Source of the DNA: Cephalotrichum gorgonifer
Lineage: Eukaryota > Ascomycota > Sordariomycetes > Microascales > Microascaceae
Length of the DNA: 64,000 nucleotides
Direction of reading: 5' to 3'
Assembly (NCBI GenBank): GCA_900312665.1
Contig: ONZQ02000004.1
Span: 2,448,693 to 2,512,692 of the forward strand
A model generated the notes under the pieces. It saw nothing but the letters and a program-made list of their open reading frames with translations. It did not search any database and was not told where the DNA came from. A program made the position numbers and the translations under genes. This document shows, in pieces, positions 22,511 through 34,764 of the stretch (its first letter is position 1; each line of letters begins with the position of its first letter).

Positions 22511-25500
22511 GTGGTTGCTTCGTATTTCGTCCTTTTTTGGGGTGATGCTCTGGTGATCCCAGCGCAGTGGTACTCGTATGATACGAGCATATAATATGGA
22601 GCGTACCAAGTACATACTTAATGCCAAGTACTTGTACTCGTACAAGTACGATTCTTGTTCGCGGCGAACCTACATTTCGCCCAAATGATCTAGAAGAAAT
22701 GGGGCTGCAGGTGGGGTTTGCCAGCTTGCCGGGATACACCCTGTCCCGTCCTCAAGGTTGACGGGGTGGTGCCAATATGAATGAATCACAGCGATGTCTG
22801 AGATGCCTCACGTTTGCCCCTGAAGGCGAACGCGAGGTTGTACTCTCGAAGAACTACTAGCGGGGTTCTCGGATATTGGAGAGCACCTTCCCTTCTTTCT
22901 TGGCACATACCCTTTGGGAGGGGAGGAACGGCCGGTGTTGCCCATCGTGCTTGTCGCGCAACTGGGCCATGCTCCATGTAACTCGTAGCCCCACATGGCA
23001 GCCGCGCCATGGTGCCTGCCGACTTGTGATGTACCGTACGGAGGATAACTAGCATTAGGTATTCACGACCACTTGCAAGGGAAATGATGCCATGCTCCTA
23101 CGGAGTACCATATACAGATGTCGACTTCCATAGACGTCATATTACTCCCACATGGGAGAATATCACCTGGGTTAGGTTAGAAGTGCCTCTGGGTTTGCGC
23201 AGTGGATCGCGGTTGGATGTTGTTTCCTACTTGAACGAGTCAAGTACTAGGCCGAGAGTGCGCAAGCGACTCATAATTACCTCAGGGATCTTCTCCTCCT
23301 CTGGTCTGTCTATCGTACAAGGTACTAAGTACTTACAGTCGCTTTACCTAACGTTAATGGATGATCCCCACGTGCGAACAGTTAATCCCCTCTGCTCCTG
23401 CCTCCATTTAACTCAACCCCCACGAGGGCAGGTCCAGCCCAAATTTCCCAATCTTGTCCGAATGGCGGGCGGGCTTCGTACTTGTACTACATATCATTCG
23501 TATATCTCATGCTCTATCCCCCTCCCTTGACCATATTCCCCATCGGGTATTGTACTGTGGCGATCCCGAGAACACTTCTCCTCGTACGCCCCGACGGTGT
23601 CACAATCCGCTCGTTCTTCTCCGCCCTTGTACGAGTATTGGCACTCCGCCTATCGCCCAGAACGCCCGCATGAGACCCTCTGTCCTACCTCCTGGACGGA
23701 TCGACACTACTATATCGGCGGGGTCTTTCCCTCTGAGCTTCCAGGATGCCAGTCGATGCGGATGTGCGATTTCTCGATCGATCCCCTCCAGCGACACCGG
23801 ACTAATACGTCCTCCACATCACGGGCATATGCGGCCCCTTTGAGTCATTGAAGCGCATCGCGTACTTGTGTGCGTCCACGTGGCATGCGAACGAGAAACC
23901 CAGGCAGGCCGATGACCCCAGTCCCACCCCGGGCCAAATTTTTGCTTTTGAGCTGCAGAAAATCGTCGATGGAGGGCCCCCAGACCGACTTTCTTGCCTG
24001 CAAGTGCGAAGCTAGGCTAGTATGCCCCACTCTCTTACGCTTGACATGACAACCCTTGGAGAAGGCCCGAGATATCTTCTCCCATGCCTTCCCCCCGGAC
24101 ACGCCCAAGGTCCTAAACCACAGGAATCAATCCTGCTGAAAAAAAAAACTCCTGCCCACAGCTACGATAGGTGGCCGAATGGGCATGTGTTATCCATGCT
24201 TTCTTTTTTCGGTCCAAGGTCCGCAATGGGGCCCGCTGTCGGGCATCCGCGATGCCGGCGAACTCAAGCCTTTCCTTCTTCTTTTCTTGGCGTTCTTCTC
24301 GTCTACGAGTACAAGTGTTCTCATACGACGTCTACGGGAGTAGGCGAGGAAGCGAAGCCGACTGCCTCCGAGGTTGCTTGTTTCTTAGTCGCCCATGCCC
24401 TGAGCGGTCTCCAAATCCAAAGAAGCTTGCCTGTTTTTACTTGAAGCACACCCCTCCACACTGTGGTTGGGGACTCGACCCCTGTCGAGGACCCTGTCAC
24501 TTGTCCTCCTTTGACCCGCACCGCTGGTACTTGTATTCCACTCGGCTGGCATGGCGGATGGTGGCGGCACCGTGGGTGGACCTGCACGAAAGGGCTTCAT
24601 ACGTCCAAAATTCTCCGCTCTGCAGATTGTCCTCCCTCCCTCTCCGGTGGCGCGCGCACCTAACTCTTCTTGACGGGCATGAGATGTGAGTGCGATAGTG
24701 CTCAACCTTACCGCCCCCGAACTTGTATGGCTTGGCTTGGGCAGCCCTACATACGACGTGCTCGTGTATTACAGTTTATCCGGCCAAGTGATCATCAGTG
24801 GAGCCAATCCTACGCCCGCCCCCCCCCCAAACAGATTTGTACAGATGGCTAGGCTTTTTACCGCAAACCTCCGTCCCTCCTGCGTTTCTGCGCCTGCCAC
24901 CCACGCTTGCGCACATATAGTTACATCGCGATGCAGACGAGCATACCATACATCTCGTGTGCGCACAAAGAGCACACAACACACAATATGAAGACCACTA
25001 GTCCTCCATCGTGGAAACGTCCTAGCGGCTCCGCCCTGTCCTTGTACGAGTACGAGTACGGATACAAGTAGGGTCGAGGATTCGCGGCCCAAGCCCACAC
25101 TCAATGCCTCGATTCCGTTGCTCCACCTAATAAAAAGAACTTCTGGCGGTCACCAAGGCGACCCAGGAGTTTCCATGCCAGAACCAAGTTTTCACAGCTA
25201 TTAGTGCTCATCTCCTTATGGAGGATGGGGAGCGTCAAATTGTGCTACGTAGTAGCTACCCATCCCTCCACCCACACCACGCTCCACTGAAAATTCGGGG
25301 ACGGACGGACCGAACCGGCTTTCAAGCCGGAGTGGGAGAGCTTGGCCCCAGATTATGGGTTCATCCTTGTACATGGGTCATGTGGTTGGTCACCCCCCGC
25401 TGGTAATGTATGGCTCTGACCGTTATTGTTACTTCGTACCCTTGTATTCGTTTTGAGTACCGTTACAACCCATGGTCCAGACTAAGAGTATCCTCGCAAT

Positions 25501-27675
25501 CTACTGGCAGGTGAGTGAGAGTTGGATCATATCCCGGCACCACCAACCACGAGCATGAGCAGTGCTCATTCATAACTCTACCGGATTGGATTTGTGGATA
25601 ATCCCTGCCAAGCAAATGTACTCCGCCCTGCAATGACGGACACAGACGCAGTACAAGTACACCAGGCCTTGGGGAGGCCGCTTGCAAGATCCAACAGGCC
25701 AAACGTTCTCAGCAATGACCAGTTTCCTCGCCCCCAGTTCTTAGCGGGTGCCCGCGGACCCCCGCCGGGCGGTGATAACTCCTCTATGTTAGTCCCGAAG
25801 GCGTCCTCTTCCATCCCAAGCGCCGTGGTGAAGAGAACGACGGCCAGTCGTACATAACAAGCCTCTCCCCCCAGAAAAGAATAGTCCATTCCATGCCACT
25901 TTAGCTCACCACACAATAGCACTAACAGGGTGCGAAGTAACATCGGGCAGCGGGTACAACATCGAGAAGCACGAGCCAGCGAAGCGAGCATCTTCCAACG
26001 CCATGGCGACGGCTCGAGCCAGTACAGGACTGTCCTAGCCCACTTACCCACTCGTACCAGCCCATGTACACCTACAATAATACAAGTAAGTATACGAGTA
26101 CGAGCACTCAGAGGGGGCATTACGCAGTCCACTGTGGCTTTTGACGAGATTCCCACAGCCAATCCCCAGCTCTAGTGCTAAAGTCCCGCTTGATCCCAAA
26201 ACAGGAAAGTATGGGACACCCCCCCAAAAAAGAAGCTGATAGTACTTATGGTTAGAGGGACCCTTGCTCGCCGTCATTAGACATTAGCCCGCTCTTCTCC
26301 GTACCGTTTTCTCAAGCTGTCTCTGGCCTTTCTCCCAACCATCCCTCAATCCAAACGTTCACTTCTTACCATTTCAAAGCTCCAGCGGGAGATATGTGCG
26401 TCTAGTAGTCATCTACGTCGGCATCCCCGGAAAACCGACTCGTTCGCACATCTGCCACCTATGTTGCCCATCTTTAAGGTTCACCCTCTTACGACTCTTA
26501 CTTCGCATGTTCATGAATAGGCCCACTTTCAAGAATCCCTGCCGGCTGCAGACTTGAGAATCGCTCTCTGCCTGACAGCGCATCACGTCAAACTGCAGCC
26601 AGCCTCCAGCCATCCACACCCCCTCCAATACCGCCTTTTTCAAGCTGCGTTCCGCACGAACCATACTTGTATGCAGCCTAACCACCCGTGCCTATCCTCT
26701 TCCGGTTGCCGCTAGCTATTCTGCATCGACAAAAGCGACCTAACGAAATCGGCGGTGTCTCCTCTTACACCAGGACTCTAGCCCTAAGGCGGCCCCATCG
26801 CGGGTGTGAACTTGTTGAAATCACCTTGGTTCTTGGCGATATATCCCTCCTCCCATCCGTGTCTTCCTGCCTTGTAAACCTCCCTTGCCTGCCGTCGACT
26901 CGAAGGGCTTCTTCGCTCCAGCCCCCTTACATCCTGCGTTCTAATACCCTCTCCACTCGGTCCCGAGACACCTTTTCGACCGGAAGCGGACGACCTAGTT
27001 CTACCGGCCCGCAGGCGAACGAGGTTACAAGTAGGATCGCGGTGGCTCAGTCCAACGTTGGCCGTCACCGCTATTCGGGCCTGACTAACTACATGAAACG
27101 ACCCACCCCGCCACTCCCCGTCCACAAATCTCCGGCCGACCGATCACCGTTCGGTTGCTGTTAGAGCTAGCGAGTGCGAGTTTATATATTCGAATTCCAT
27201 ACCGCCTCTTCTCATCCTCTTCGGCGGTCTCGTGCATCATTCGGCTGCCTACCCTTCGGCCTCGAAACCTCTCTCGCTCGGTTGTCGACGCCCCCCGTAC
27301 TCGCCCGACAGACCGGCCTGGGACATTTCCTCTGCGGTATTTGCGGCCGTCTTATCCTGCTACACCCGCTTCCGAGGTTTCCTCTTCCCTTTCGCCTAAG
27401 ACTGTCCAAGCGGAGGCCGTCAAGTCCTCACAGCAACCGTGGCGGTCACGGAGAAGCAGTGGCACGTCAGGCATCCTCTTCAATCAGGAGTGGAAGCGTC
27501 GACATCGAGCCCAGCAGGCCGCGACAGCACCCAGACGGCACATCCTGGCCGGCTCGGTGTTGACGCTCGATCGGCTTCCCCCTCCAAAGGAGGCGCACCG
27601 TCGACGACGTCAACACCTCGCTCTCGAGGTCAATGCTCGGGTCATCCAGCCCAGGAGAGCACAGGGTGCATTTCG

Positions 27676-29724
27676 ATGTGTCAGAGAGAGGCGGCGTCTC
27701 TGCCCGTCTCTCGCGCTTCGTCAAGGTCCCCCCGGGCGGTGCCCTTGACTCCCGCAACCGCGTCCACACCGGCACCAGCATCTAGTTCAGCCACCGTTCC
27801 AGCAGGATCATCAGTTCAAGATGCGGTGCGTCACAGTCCCATGCGAGACACCATGGAGGTATCTCCTGGCAATACCGGAGAATCGAAACTAAAAAGGCCG
27901 CGGTCTATCGGGGTTCATACCATTCTCAACCCCCCCGGTCCCGCCTTGGGGTCTCCGAGAGCAGTTTTAGGGAGCCTAAGACCGGGCTCTGAACCCAGGC
28001 CAAGCCCGACTGCCCGCAGTCGTGTGTCATCCGGTCTTCCCTCGCTATTACAGCAGCAACCTCAGCAGCAATATCATCAGCATCAGCATCAGTCATACCA
28101 ACAACTACAGCAGCAGGAGCAGCAGGAGCCGCAGCAGCAGCAACATCGACCTCCACAGTATGCGCTCCCTCCACTCTCTGCACCCGGCGTCACTCCAATT
28201 GCATCACCGCAGCCCGACAGGAGCCGCCTTGGGATGCCCCGCCTAGGTCGAGAATCACCCATGGTACCTAGCCCTAGCCTGGCCCTTAATAGTCCGATGG
28301 CCGGCCCGAGCACCAACCGGGCGGCGCTCCCAAACGTCAATCCTCTCAGGGGTGTGGAGAGCCCGCATATATCACCAAGGATTCCCAGTATCGCTAGCAC
28401 TAGGGGCCCCTTTGATACCGATATCAAGCAGGGAACGCCGACCCCACTAACACAACGAGGCGAGTCCACCTACTCAGATTCGCGGTCATCTCACACGGTT
28501 CTGCCTTCGACAACTGTGGCACAGTGGCCGGTGTCCCCCAGATACCTACCACAACCCCTAACCCCACAGCAACGGCAGCCCTACCAACACGGCGGTGTTA
28601 GTCCTCAAGGAAACCCCTCCGAACACGCTCCACAATGGGGGGCTTGGCCCCAGCAACAGGCCCAGCTTCAAACAACGTGGGGCCCACACGCAACCGCGCC
28701 CCAAGGGTCGTACGGGGTAAGTCTAACTCCGACTCACGAGTCATTGCAACCGAGCGGATCGACTCCATTGAGGGGACCTGGCTCTCGGGGGGGCCGTGGT
28801 CGGGGACGTGGCGCGGGCGGTAGGCAACGAGGTAGAGGTGGGGGACGCGGTCGAGGCGCTGCCATGAATATGGTGGCGGTAACGGACATTCTAGCACTGG
28901 GCCCCCCGGCCGAGGGGAAAATCCCGCTCGAAGGGGGGGTTGACATGGTGAGTGCGTCGAAAGAGGAGGGCGCGAAGCGTCTTCAGAATGCGGGAGCATC
29001 AAAGCGGCACAGGCAGTCGAAAGCGGAGATTGATGCCCGAATAAAGGAGCTAGAACAAGAGAGAGTGAGGCTGATGGAAGAATCCACGCGGCACTGCCGT
29101 AAACTGAGTGCTATCATTTTCGCCGCCTCTGGGATGAGGGAGGCCGATCGCGAGGCCGCACTCGAGGCCTCGAAGTGGGCAGACAGCCTCCAGTTCGGGA
29201 CCACACCAACCGGTGCAGCGATGGTCCAAGGGCCGGCACCCAACCCGCCGATTCCTCCAACGATTGCGCACCCCACAGCCCAGGTGAACTACGTTTCGGG
29301 CGAGGGGCCGTCCGCAGAGGGGTCGTCAAAGAGACGACGGACAGATTGGATTCCGGACACGGTCTCTTTATCGTATCCCCAGCACGCACCGATGCAGATG
29401 CAGCCGAGGCCCCAGGACCGAGGCCATATTCAGTCGCAGTTACAATCGCAGGATCGGGCTCCTATGCAGCTGCCGTCACAGCCGCAGGACCGAGGCTATA
29501 TGCACCTATCGCCACAATCCCAAGATCGAGGCCATATGAGCGCGATAACACACCCGCGACCGCCGCCAGCACCGTCAGAAACCCTGCCTTCTATGAGGAC
29601 TGCGGAAGGTGGAGGGATGGAGACGGGTGTACAACCCTGGTACGCGATGCCCTCCTCGCACGAAACGGGAATAGACTCCGGGGCGCGGAGGGAGCCGCCC
29701 CCGGGCGACGAGAGCCGGAGGTAG
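27676..29724 (+). CDS. Putative bZIP-like regulator, Gln/Pro/Ser-rich with RG motif; 5' end unresolved
   Basis: The frame is open from 27400, and 27676 is its first ATG. The coding-like composition upstream suggests that the true start lies in an earlier exon, perhaps joined at the acceptor ending at 27433. Order of features: Ser/Pro-rich segment, Gln/His run (about 28045-28160), Pro-rich region, RGG-type GRGRGAGGRQRGRG (about 28790-28860), then NAGASKRHRQSKAEIDARIK followed by ELEQERVRLMEES. The last block fits the bZIP basic pattern N-x2-A-[AS]-x3-R followed by a coiled coil. The C-terminal part repeats QDRG-type units about every 12-16 residues (29400-29540). DNA binding is inferred from the basic/coil block only, and the targets are unknown. 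Confidence 0.6.
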   Translation: MCQREAASLPVSRASSRSPRAVPLTPATASTPAPASSSATVPAGSSVQDAVRHSPMRDTMEVSPGNTGESKLKRPRSIGVHTILNPPGPALGSPRAVLGSLRPGSEPRPSPTARSRVSSGLPSLLQQQPQQQYHQHQHQSYQQLQQQEQQEPQQQQHRPPQYALPPLSAPGVTPIASPQPDRSRLGMPRLGRESPMVPSPSLALNSPMAGPSTNRAALPNVNPLRGVESPHISPRIPSIASTRGPFDTDIKQGTPTPLTQRGESTYSDSRSSHTVLPSTTVAQWPVSPRYLPQPLTPQQRQPYQHGGVSPQGNPSEHAPQWGAWPQQQAQLQTTWGPHATAPQGSYGVSLTPTHESLQPSGSTPLRGPGSRGGRGRGRGAGGRQRGRGGGRGRGAAMNMVAVTDILALGPPAEGKIPLEGGVDMVSASKEEGAKRLQNAGASKRHRQSKAEIDARIKELEQERVRLMEESTRHCRKLSAIIFAASGMREADREAALEASKWADSLQFGTTPTGAAMVQGPAPNPPIPPTIAHPTAQVNYVSGEGPSAEGSSKRRRTDWIPDTVSLSYPQHAPMQMQPRPQDRGHIQSQLQSQDRAPMQLPSQPQDRGYMHLSPQSQDRGHMSAITHPRPPPAPSETLPSMRTAEGGGMETGVQPWYAMPSSHETGIDSGARREPPPGDESRR

Positions 29725-30710
29725 TAGGAACCTGGTGAAAGGGGCCTCTGCGTGGCAGCGTCTGTCTGGCTCGAGACCGCACGAGGAGCTATTTCTGCGA
29801 CGCTGGGGCGTAAATACTTGGAAACTCCGACCGCTGGACGGCCATGGTTATCGAGGGATCCTCCGGCTACATCTTCAACACAATGTCTCCTGTTGTGTCT
29901 TGAAGAAGAAAAATTCCTTTGTTGTTCCTTTTGTCGAATGCGTTTAGGGTTGCGTTTTGAAGACTTGCATACGTGCATGCCGTCCACACGGCGACAGGGA
30001 GATGAGGGCGGATGATATTCACACTTTTGTTTTGCTTGGTTCTTTTTACCATGTTTTCCTCCAACCCCTACAAACTACACTACACTACACTACATCATCT
30101 CCCGAGAAAGAATGGATGGGATCAGGGCCCGTGCTAATGTACCGCTACCTCCTCGTTCGCCTATACATGTACGCGGTGCGATATACCAGACGATGCCGGG
30201 ATGGACGACGGGAGCCCGCTTTGGCAAGAGAAAATGAAAGGGCGGGGAATTCCTGACCTCTGGGAGTACGGCACCGGGATGGAAGGCTTATACGACAGGC
30301 AAAGGAGGGAGGGCCCAGAATACTGCCCCGCAGAAGTGATCGCGGCATGCGGGCGCGGAGATGACGGTCCCTGCGGACAGCGACTCTGTCCGCGGCACTG
30401 GATCTCAATTTCCTTGACTTTGAACGAGTTTATTGTTTTTCCTTGGTTGGGACAGGCCCGTCATCTTTGCTTTTCGCCGTTTATGGATGATACCTCAGAT
30501 TGGACTTGGTTTGCTTTTTTGGTTCTCTCCTGTCTACCTTTGGAGCCAGTGAGGCGGCTGAGTTTTGGAGTTTTTGCTTTTGAGAAACTAGATTGCCAGC
30601 ATCTGCTTTTTGTTTCCACCTCCTCGTTTTTTTACTGGGCCACTGTTGGGTCCTCCCTTGTCTGCATTCTGCGTTTTGCGATTACCCCTTTTCCTAACAG
30701 AGAGAAAGAT

Positions 30711-30749
<39 letters not shown>

Positions 30750-33056
30750 TATAGTAGTANNNNNNNNNNNNNNNNNNNNNNNNNNNNNNNNNNNNNNNNN
30801 NNNNNNGAGAGAGAGAGGTATAAGATTGGAAGATCCTCGCGGGTTGTCGTTTATCACATTTCACACACTCTACGGCTGGCCACTTTGCTTTTTGTCTCCT
30901 TTTCCTGCTGCGCGGTGCTGCTGCCATATACCCCCTTGTTCCTGGCCTGCTTCTCCCCCCCCTTTGATCTTATCACCTTGCGCTTTTGTGTTACTGCTCT
31001 CCCACGCGAACCGAGTTTCTCCTCCGTTTCACCCTGCAAGCTTGTTTACTTTTTATTTGCTCTTACATGCAGATTGTTCGTCGTTTTATATTCGCACCCC
31101 TTTTCCCCTATTCCCCGTTTCTCCCACTTCCTCTTTTAATTATCATTAGCGAGAATGAGACTTGCGTTATATGAGGCCATACTTCGCTCAGGAACACAGC
31201 ACTAGCGGTATGGCTATTATGGGTGGGAAAGGGACACTATTATTGATATTATGCGTTTGGAGGTAGACGGGGGTAGAGGATACAATTTGTTCAGCGCAGA
31301 GAGAGGGATATGTTGGGACTTTTGACCATGCTCCTTCGTATATTTGAAAATTTACCCTTACTCATTTTGAATGCTCCTCCCTGTTCCTTCAGCCTATTGA
31401 TCGGCATGTTTTGGGCTCCTTGAGGAAGGACGCCGGCTATACTTGCAAGAAAACCACGCAAAGGAGGACGGTGGCCACGACCTCGTGCGTCGTCGGAGGA
31501 TGAGAAGGTGTAAGTGGAAGTTATATCCCTCACCGACATTGTCAAGCCACCACGAGAAAAAATCCTCCTTGACCTCCGCAGCCAACCCGTGTGAGGAGAG
31601 AGGCATGAGCTGTAAGTGTGAAAAAAAAAATTGGAAAGAACACAGACAGATGGAAGAGCGGTGACCAGGGCTCGTCGCTGTGGCTTCTGGTTCTAGTCGT
31701 GGTGGTCGTTAGAGAAGGTACCGGGTAGGTTCCGGATTGGGAGTTAGCGTCAAAGAGTCGGCACAGGTGCGGCGAGTCGTTGGGCACCAAGTGGTAAAGA
31801 GGGTAAGGTTTGATGCAGACGCGCGTCAGCGGAGCGGTGCGGTGCGGTGCGGGTGGTGTGGTGTGGGCGGACTTTTTTTTCTTGACGTGCATTGACGTGT
31901 GTCGGCCACACGCCGCGCCCCCCTGCTCGTGTACGACACGGGCGGACAAGGTGTTCTGCATGACTGCGTTGTACGATGCTATACGTATTACTTCGTGGGT
32001 ATTTTGGGAGGCGCTCTTGGATATGGCGGTCAAGCTACGCTGGGCAAGGGGGGGAGGCTAGGCTAGGCATGGCAGGCATGTAATAGTGTATGTAGGTAGG
32101 GTCCGCGTCCGCGGGATGGATGGATGGGGTGTATTCGTAAGGAAATTTCCTGCGTGACGGGGGGGAAGGGGGTGAGGGCGCCTTCAAGGTACTTTGTATT
32201 CCGGGGCATCGGGGGGCGTGGCGATTGAATATGGGCATGGTCCGGGGTCTGGTGTGTGTGTGTGTGTGTTGCGTTGTATCCTATGCGAACATGAAGGTTG
32301 CCGTTAGGTTGGGTTGGTTCGTCGATGGGTCCGTTTTCGATCTCATACCGTCGAACCTTTTTCGTATCTGTTTCCTGACGCTAAGGCTAACGAACGTTCC
32401 TAATAACGTCGAGGTGCATGAAGATAACTTAAAAGGCCCCGTTTTCGATCGGTCCGTCCCGGGCGTGGTGGGGTTATATACAAATGTATGTATATGACGG
32501 AAGTGGCAGGCGGTGACGAGGGTAGCTTAGCGGCGGAGGTGTTTGCGGGGAGGAAAGGAAGTTGTGTTATTATGTCATCTCCCGTCTTTTCCGTCCGCCG
32601 TCCCGACGACTCGGCTCTCGGCTCCCCCACGTCCGGAGTACAAGCTACATCACAACTGGAACTTTCTCACCATCTCGGTCACTTTGATTGGCGATATATA
32701 ATCATAGGTAAATCAGTCGTTTGCCATTTCATATTGGAAGATCAGCCCAGCCGGGGAAAAGGGTTGGGGGGTTGAGTTTGAGTCTGCACGTTCCCGTTTC
32801 TTCGTGGAAGTTCTGAGGATTTGCGGCGCGTTCCTTATCATTGGGGGTTCCCGAGCCTCCCTGTCAGCGGGCGGATACCTACCAACGGATCGATTTATTT
32901 GGTCGAGAGGTGAAGAGGACGGGATACTGTCCTCTGGCGGGACGCCTCGAGTTTCCTGTCATTGAGAGAACTACGTTCAGACATCTTGTCAGGTGGCCAG
33001 CTGCGACTTCACTTATCCCCCGCCAGGGGTGGAGACAAGACTTTTTAGGAAGTAAG
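29725..33056. other. Intergenic region containing a GA-repeat assembly gap
   Basis: About 3.3 kb without a supported gene. It holds an (ACTAC)n run near 30076-30093, a long GA microsatellite interrupted by an N run, T/C-rich stretches, and a TG microsatellite near 32256-32270. Two ATG frames (30201-30749 plus, 31542-32033 minus) have no motif. The first is closed off by the GA repeat and gap. Confidence 0.45.
30712..30817. repeat. (GA)n microsatellite interrupted by a 47-N assembly gap
   Basis: GA units run to about 30746 and resume at 30807 after Ns at 30760-30806. The gap is probably a collapsed or unread simple repeat, so the true length is unknown. Confidence 0.9.
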
Positions 33057-34764
33057 ATGTCTCTCCTCACTCGGGTTGCCAGGGCCTCGCACATCCTCGA
33101 CGCACAGTCTCCGCTCCGAACCTCTTCCCGTATCTTGAATGCGACGGCCTATCGCACCTTCGCCTGCTCGGCTCCCTTTGCGAGGACCTACTCGAGCACC
33201 GCCGCCGGCGTCCGGCTCACGGCACCCAACGGCAGGTCGTGGACACAGCCCACGGGGCTATTCATAGGAAATGAGTTTGTGCCTAGCAGCAATGGGCAGA
33301 CACTAACCACCATAAATCCAACGTACAACGACCCGTCGCTCCGCCACCTCTCCCATATATCCTCCAACCGCGATTGAACTGACTCTCCGCAGAACCGAAG
33401 AACCCATCTGCTCCGTCTCCTCCGCCACCCCCACCGACGTCTCCACGGCCGTCCGCTCCGCCCGCACGGCCCTCAAATCCCCCTCCTGGGCCCGCCTCTC
33501 GGGCACCGACCGCGGCGCCCTCCTCCACGCCCTGGCGGCCCTCGCCCTCCAGCACGCCCCCACCCTCGCCACCATTGAGGCCCTCGACGGCGGCAAGCCC
33601 TACCTCACGGCCCTGTCGTCCGACGTCGCCCGCTTCGCCGAGGTCCTCCGCTACTACGCCGGGTTCGCGGACAAGAACCCGGGACAGACCATCGATGTCG
33701 GGCCCGACAAGATGGCCTACACGGTCATGGAGCCCGTGGGGGTCTGCGGGCTGATCGTGCCCTGGAACTACCCCCTCGAGATGGCGGCGTGGAAGCTCGG
33801 CCCCGCGCTGGCCTGCGGCAACACCGTCGTCCTCAAGCCCTCGGAGCTCACGCCGCTGAGCGCGCTCTACCTCGGCACCCTCGTCACCGAGGCGGGGTTC
33901 CCCGCCGGTGTGGTGAACATCCTCAACGGGACGGGGGCGGAGGCCGGGAGGGCGCTGGTCGAGCACGGCGGGGTCGACAAGATCGCGTTCACGGGGAGTA
34001 CGGAGACGGGTCGGGAGGTCATGAGGGCCGCGGCGGGGACTTTGAAGAACGTCACGCTCGAGACGGGCGGGAAGTCGCCGATGATTGTCTTCGCGGACGC
34101 GGACGTAAAGAAGGCGGCAAGGTGGGCGCACCTGGGCGTCATGTCCAACTCGGGCCAGGTGTGCACGGCCAACTCGCGGCTCCTCGTGCACCGGGACGTG
34201 ATGGACGAGTTCGTGGCCGAGTTAGCGAGGCTCGTGGACGAGGTCTCCGTGCTGGGTGACCCCTTCGACGAGGCGACGTTCCAGGGCCCGCAGGTCTCTG
34301 CGGCGCAGCGGGACAGGATACTGGGCTACATCGAGTCCGGGCTCGTGGAGGGGGCGAGGCTGGTGTTCGGGGGCAAGGCCGCCGCCGGCGTCGGCCGGGG
34401 ATACTTCGTCGACCCAACCCTCTTCGCGGGCGTCACGCGCGACATGCGCATCTGGCGAGAGGAGATCTTCGGGCCGTGCGCGGTGGTGGCGCCATTCGGG
34501 AGCGAGGAGGAGGCGCTGGAGCTGGCGAACGACTCGGTGTACGGGCTCGGGGCGATGGTCTTCACGAGGGACCTGGCGAGGGCGCACAGGGTGGCGAGGG
34601 GGGTGGAGGCGGGGATGGTGTTCGTGAATAGCTGCGACGACTCGGACGTGAGGACGCCGTTTGGGGGGGTGAAGCAGTCTGGAGTTGGGAGGGAGCTGGG
34701 GGAGGCGGGCTTGGCGGGGTATTGTAGTGTTAAGACTGTGCATGTGAATCTGGGGGAGGAGTAG
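33057..34764 (+). CDS. Aldehyde dehydrogenase, betaine-aldehyde-dehydrogenase-like, probably mitochondrial
   Basis: Two exons, 33057-33322 and 33393-34764 (intron 70 nt), giving 545 residues. NAD(P)-dependent oxidation of an aldehyde to its acid. The first 50 residues (MSLLTRVARASHIL..., Arg/Ser-rich, TYSSTAAG) look like a mitochondrial targeting sequence. ALDH landmarks: VPWNYPLEMAAWKLGPALA, FTGSTETG, LETGGKSP with general-base Glu312, SNSGQVCTANSR with catalytic Cys346, EEIFGPCAVV, and PFGGVKQSGVGRELG near the end. The motifs resemble betaine/aminoaldehyde dehydrogenases, but the substrate cannot be fixed from motifs. No choline oxidase gene adjoins it. ATG 33057 is the first ATG in frame. 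Confidence 0.93.

Larger units (their letters stand above)
17943..27433. other. Gene-poor interval of about 9.5 kb
   Basis: No gene is supported. The first kilobase looks like the 3' region of the Nab3-like gene and is T/C-rich. Microsatellites occur at 18465-18486 and 22479-22510. GTAC-type motifs are dense, notably at 21087-21111, 22569-22650, 23318-23335, 25041-25070 and 26078-26104. A possible orphan exon lies at 18908-19016 on the minus strand. The longest frame (25578-26162, minus) starts at a non-ATG codon and has no recognisable motif. I see no transposase, reverse transcriptase or terminal repeats. Confidence 0.5.

Noticed and set aside
25578..26162. Minus-strand 194-codon frame in gene-poor DNA
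   Set aside because: It starts at a non-ATG codon, has no recognisable motif, lacks the local coding codon bias, and contains GTAC-type motifs that are otherwise noncoding.
17943..27433. Hidden transposon or repeat-induced-mutation relic
   Set aside because: I saw no transposase or reverse-transcriptase motifs, no terminal repeats and no strong A/T skew. The interval is only gene-poor with simple repeats.
30201..30749. Plus-strand 182-codon ATG frame
   Set aside because: Its end is the GA microsatellite and assembly gap, its composition is not coding-like, and no motif was seen.
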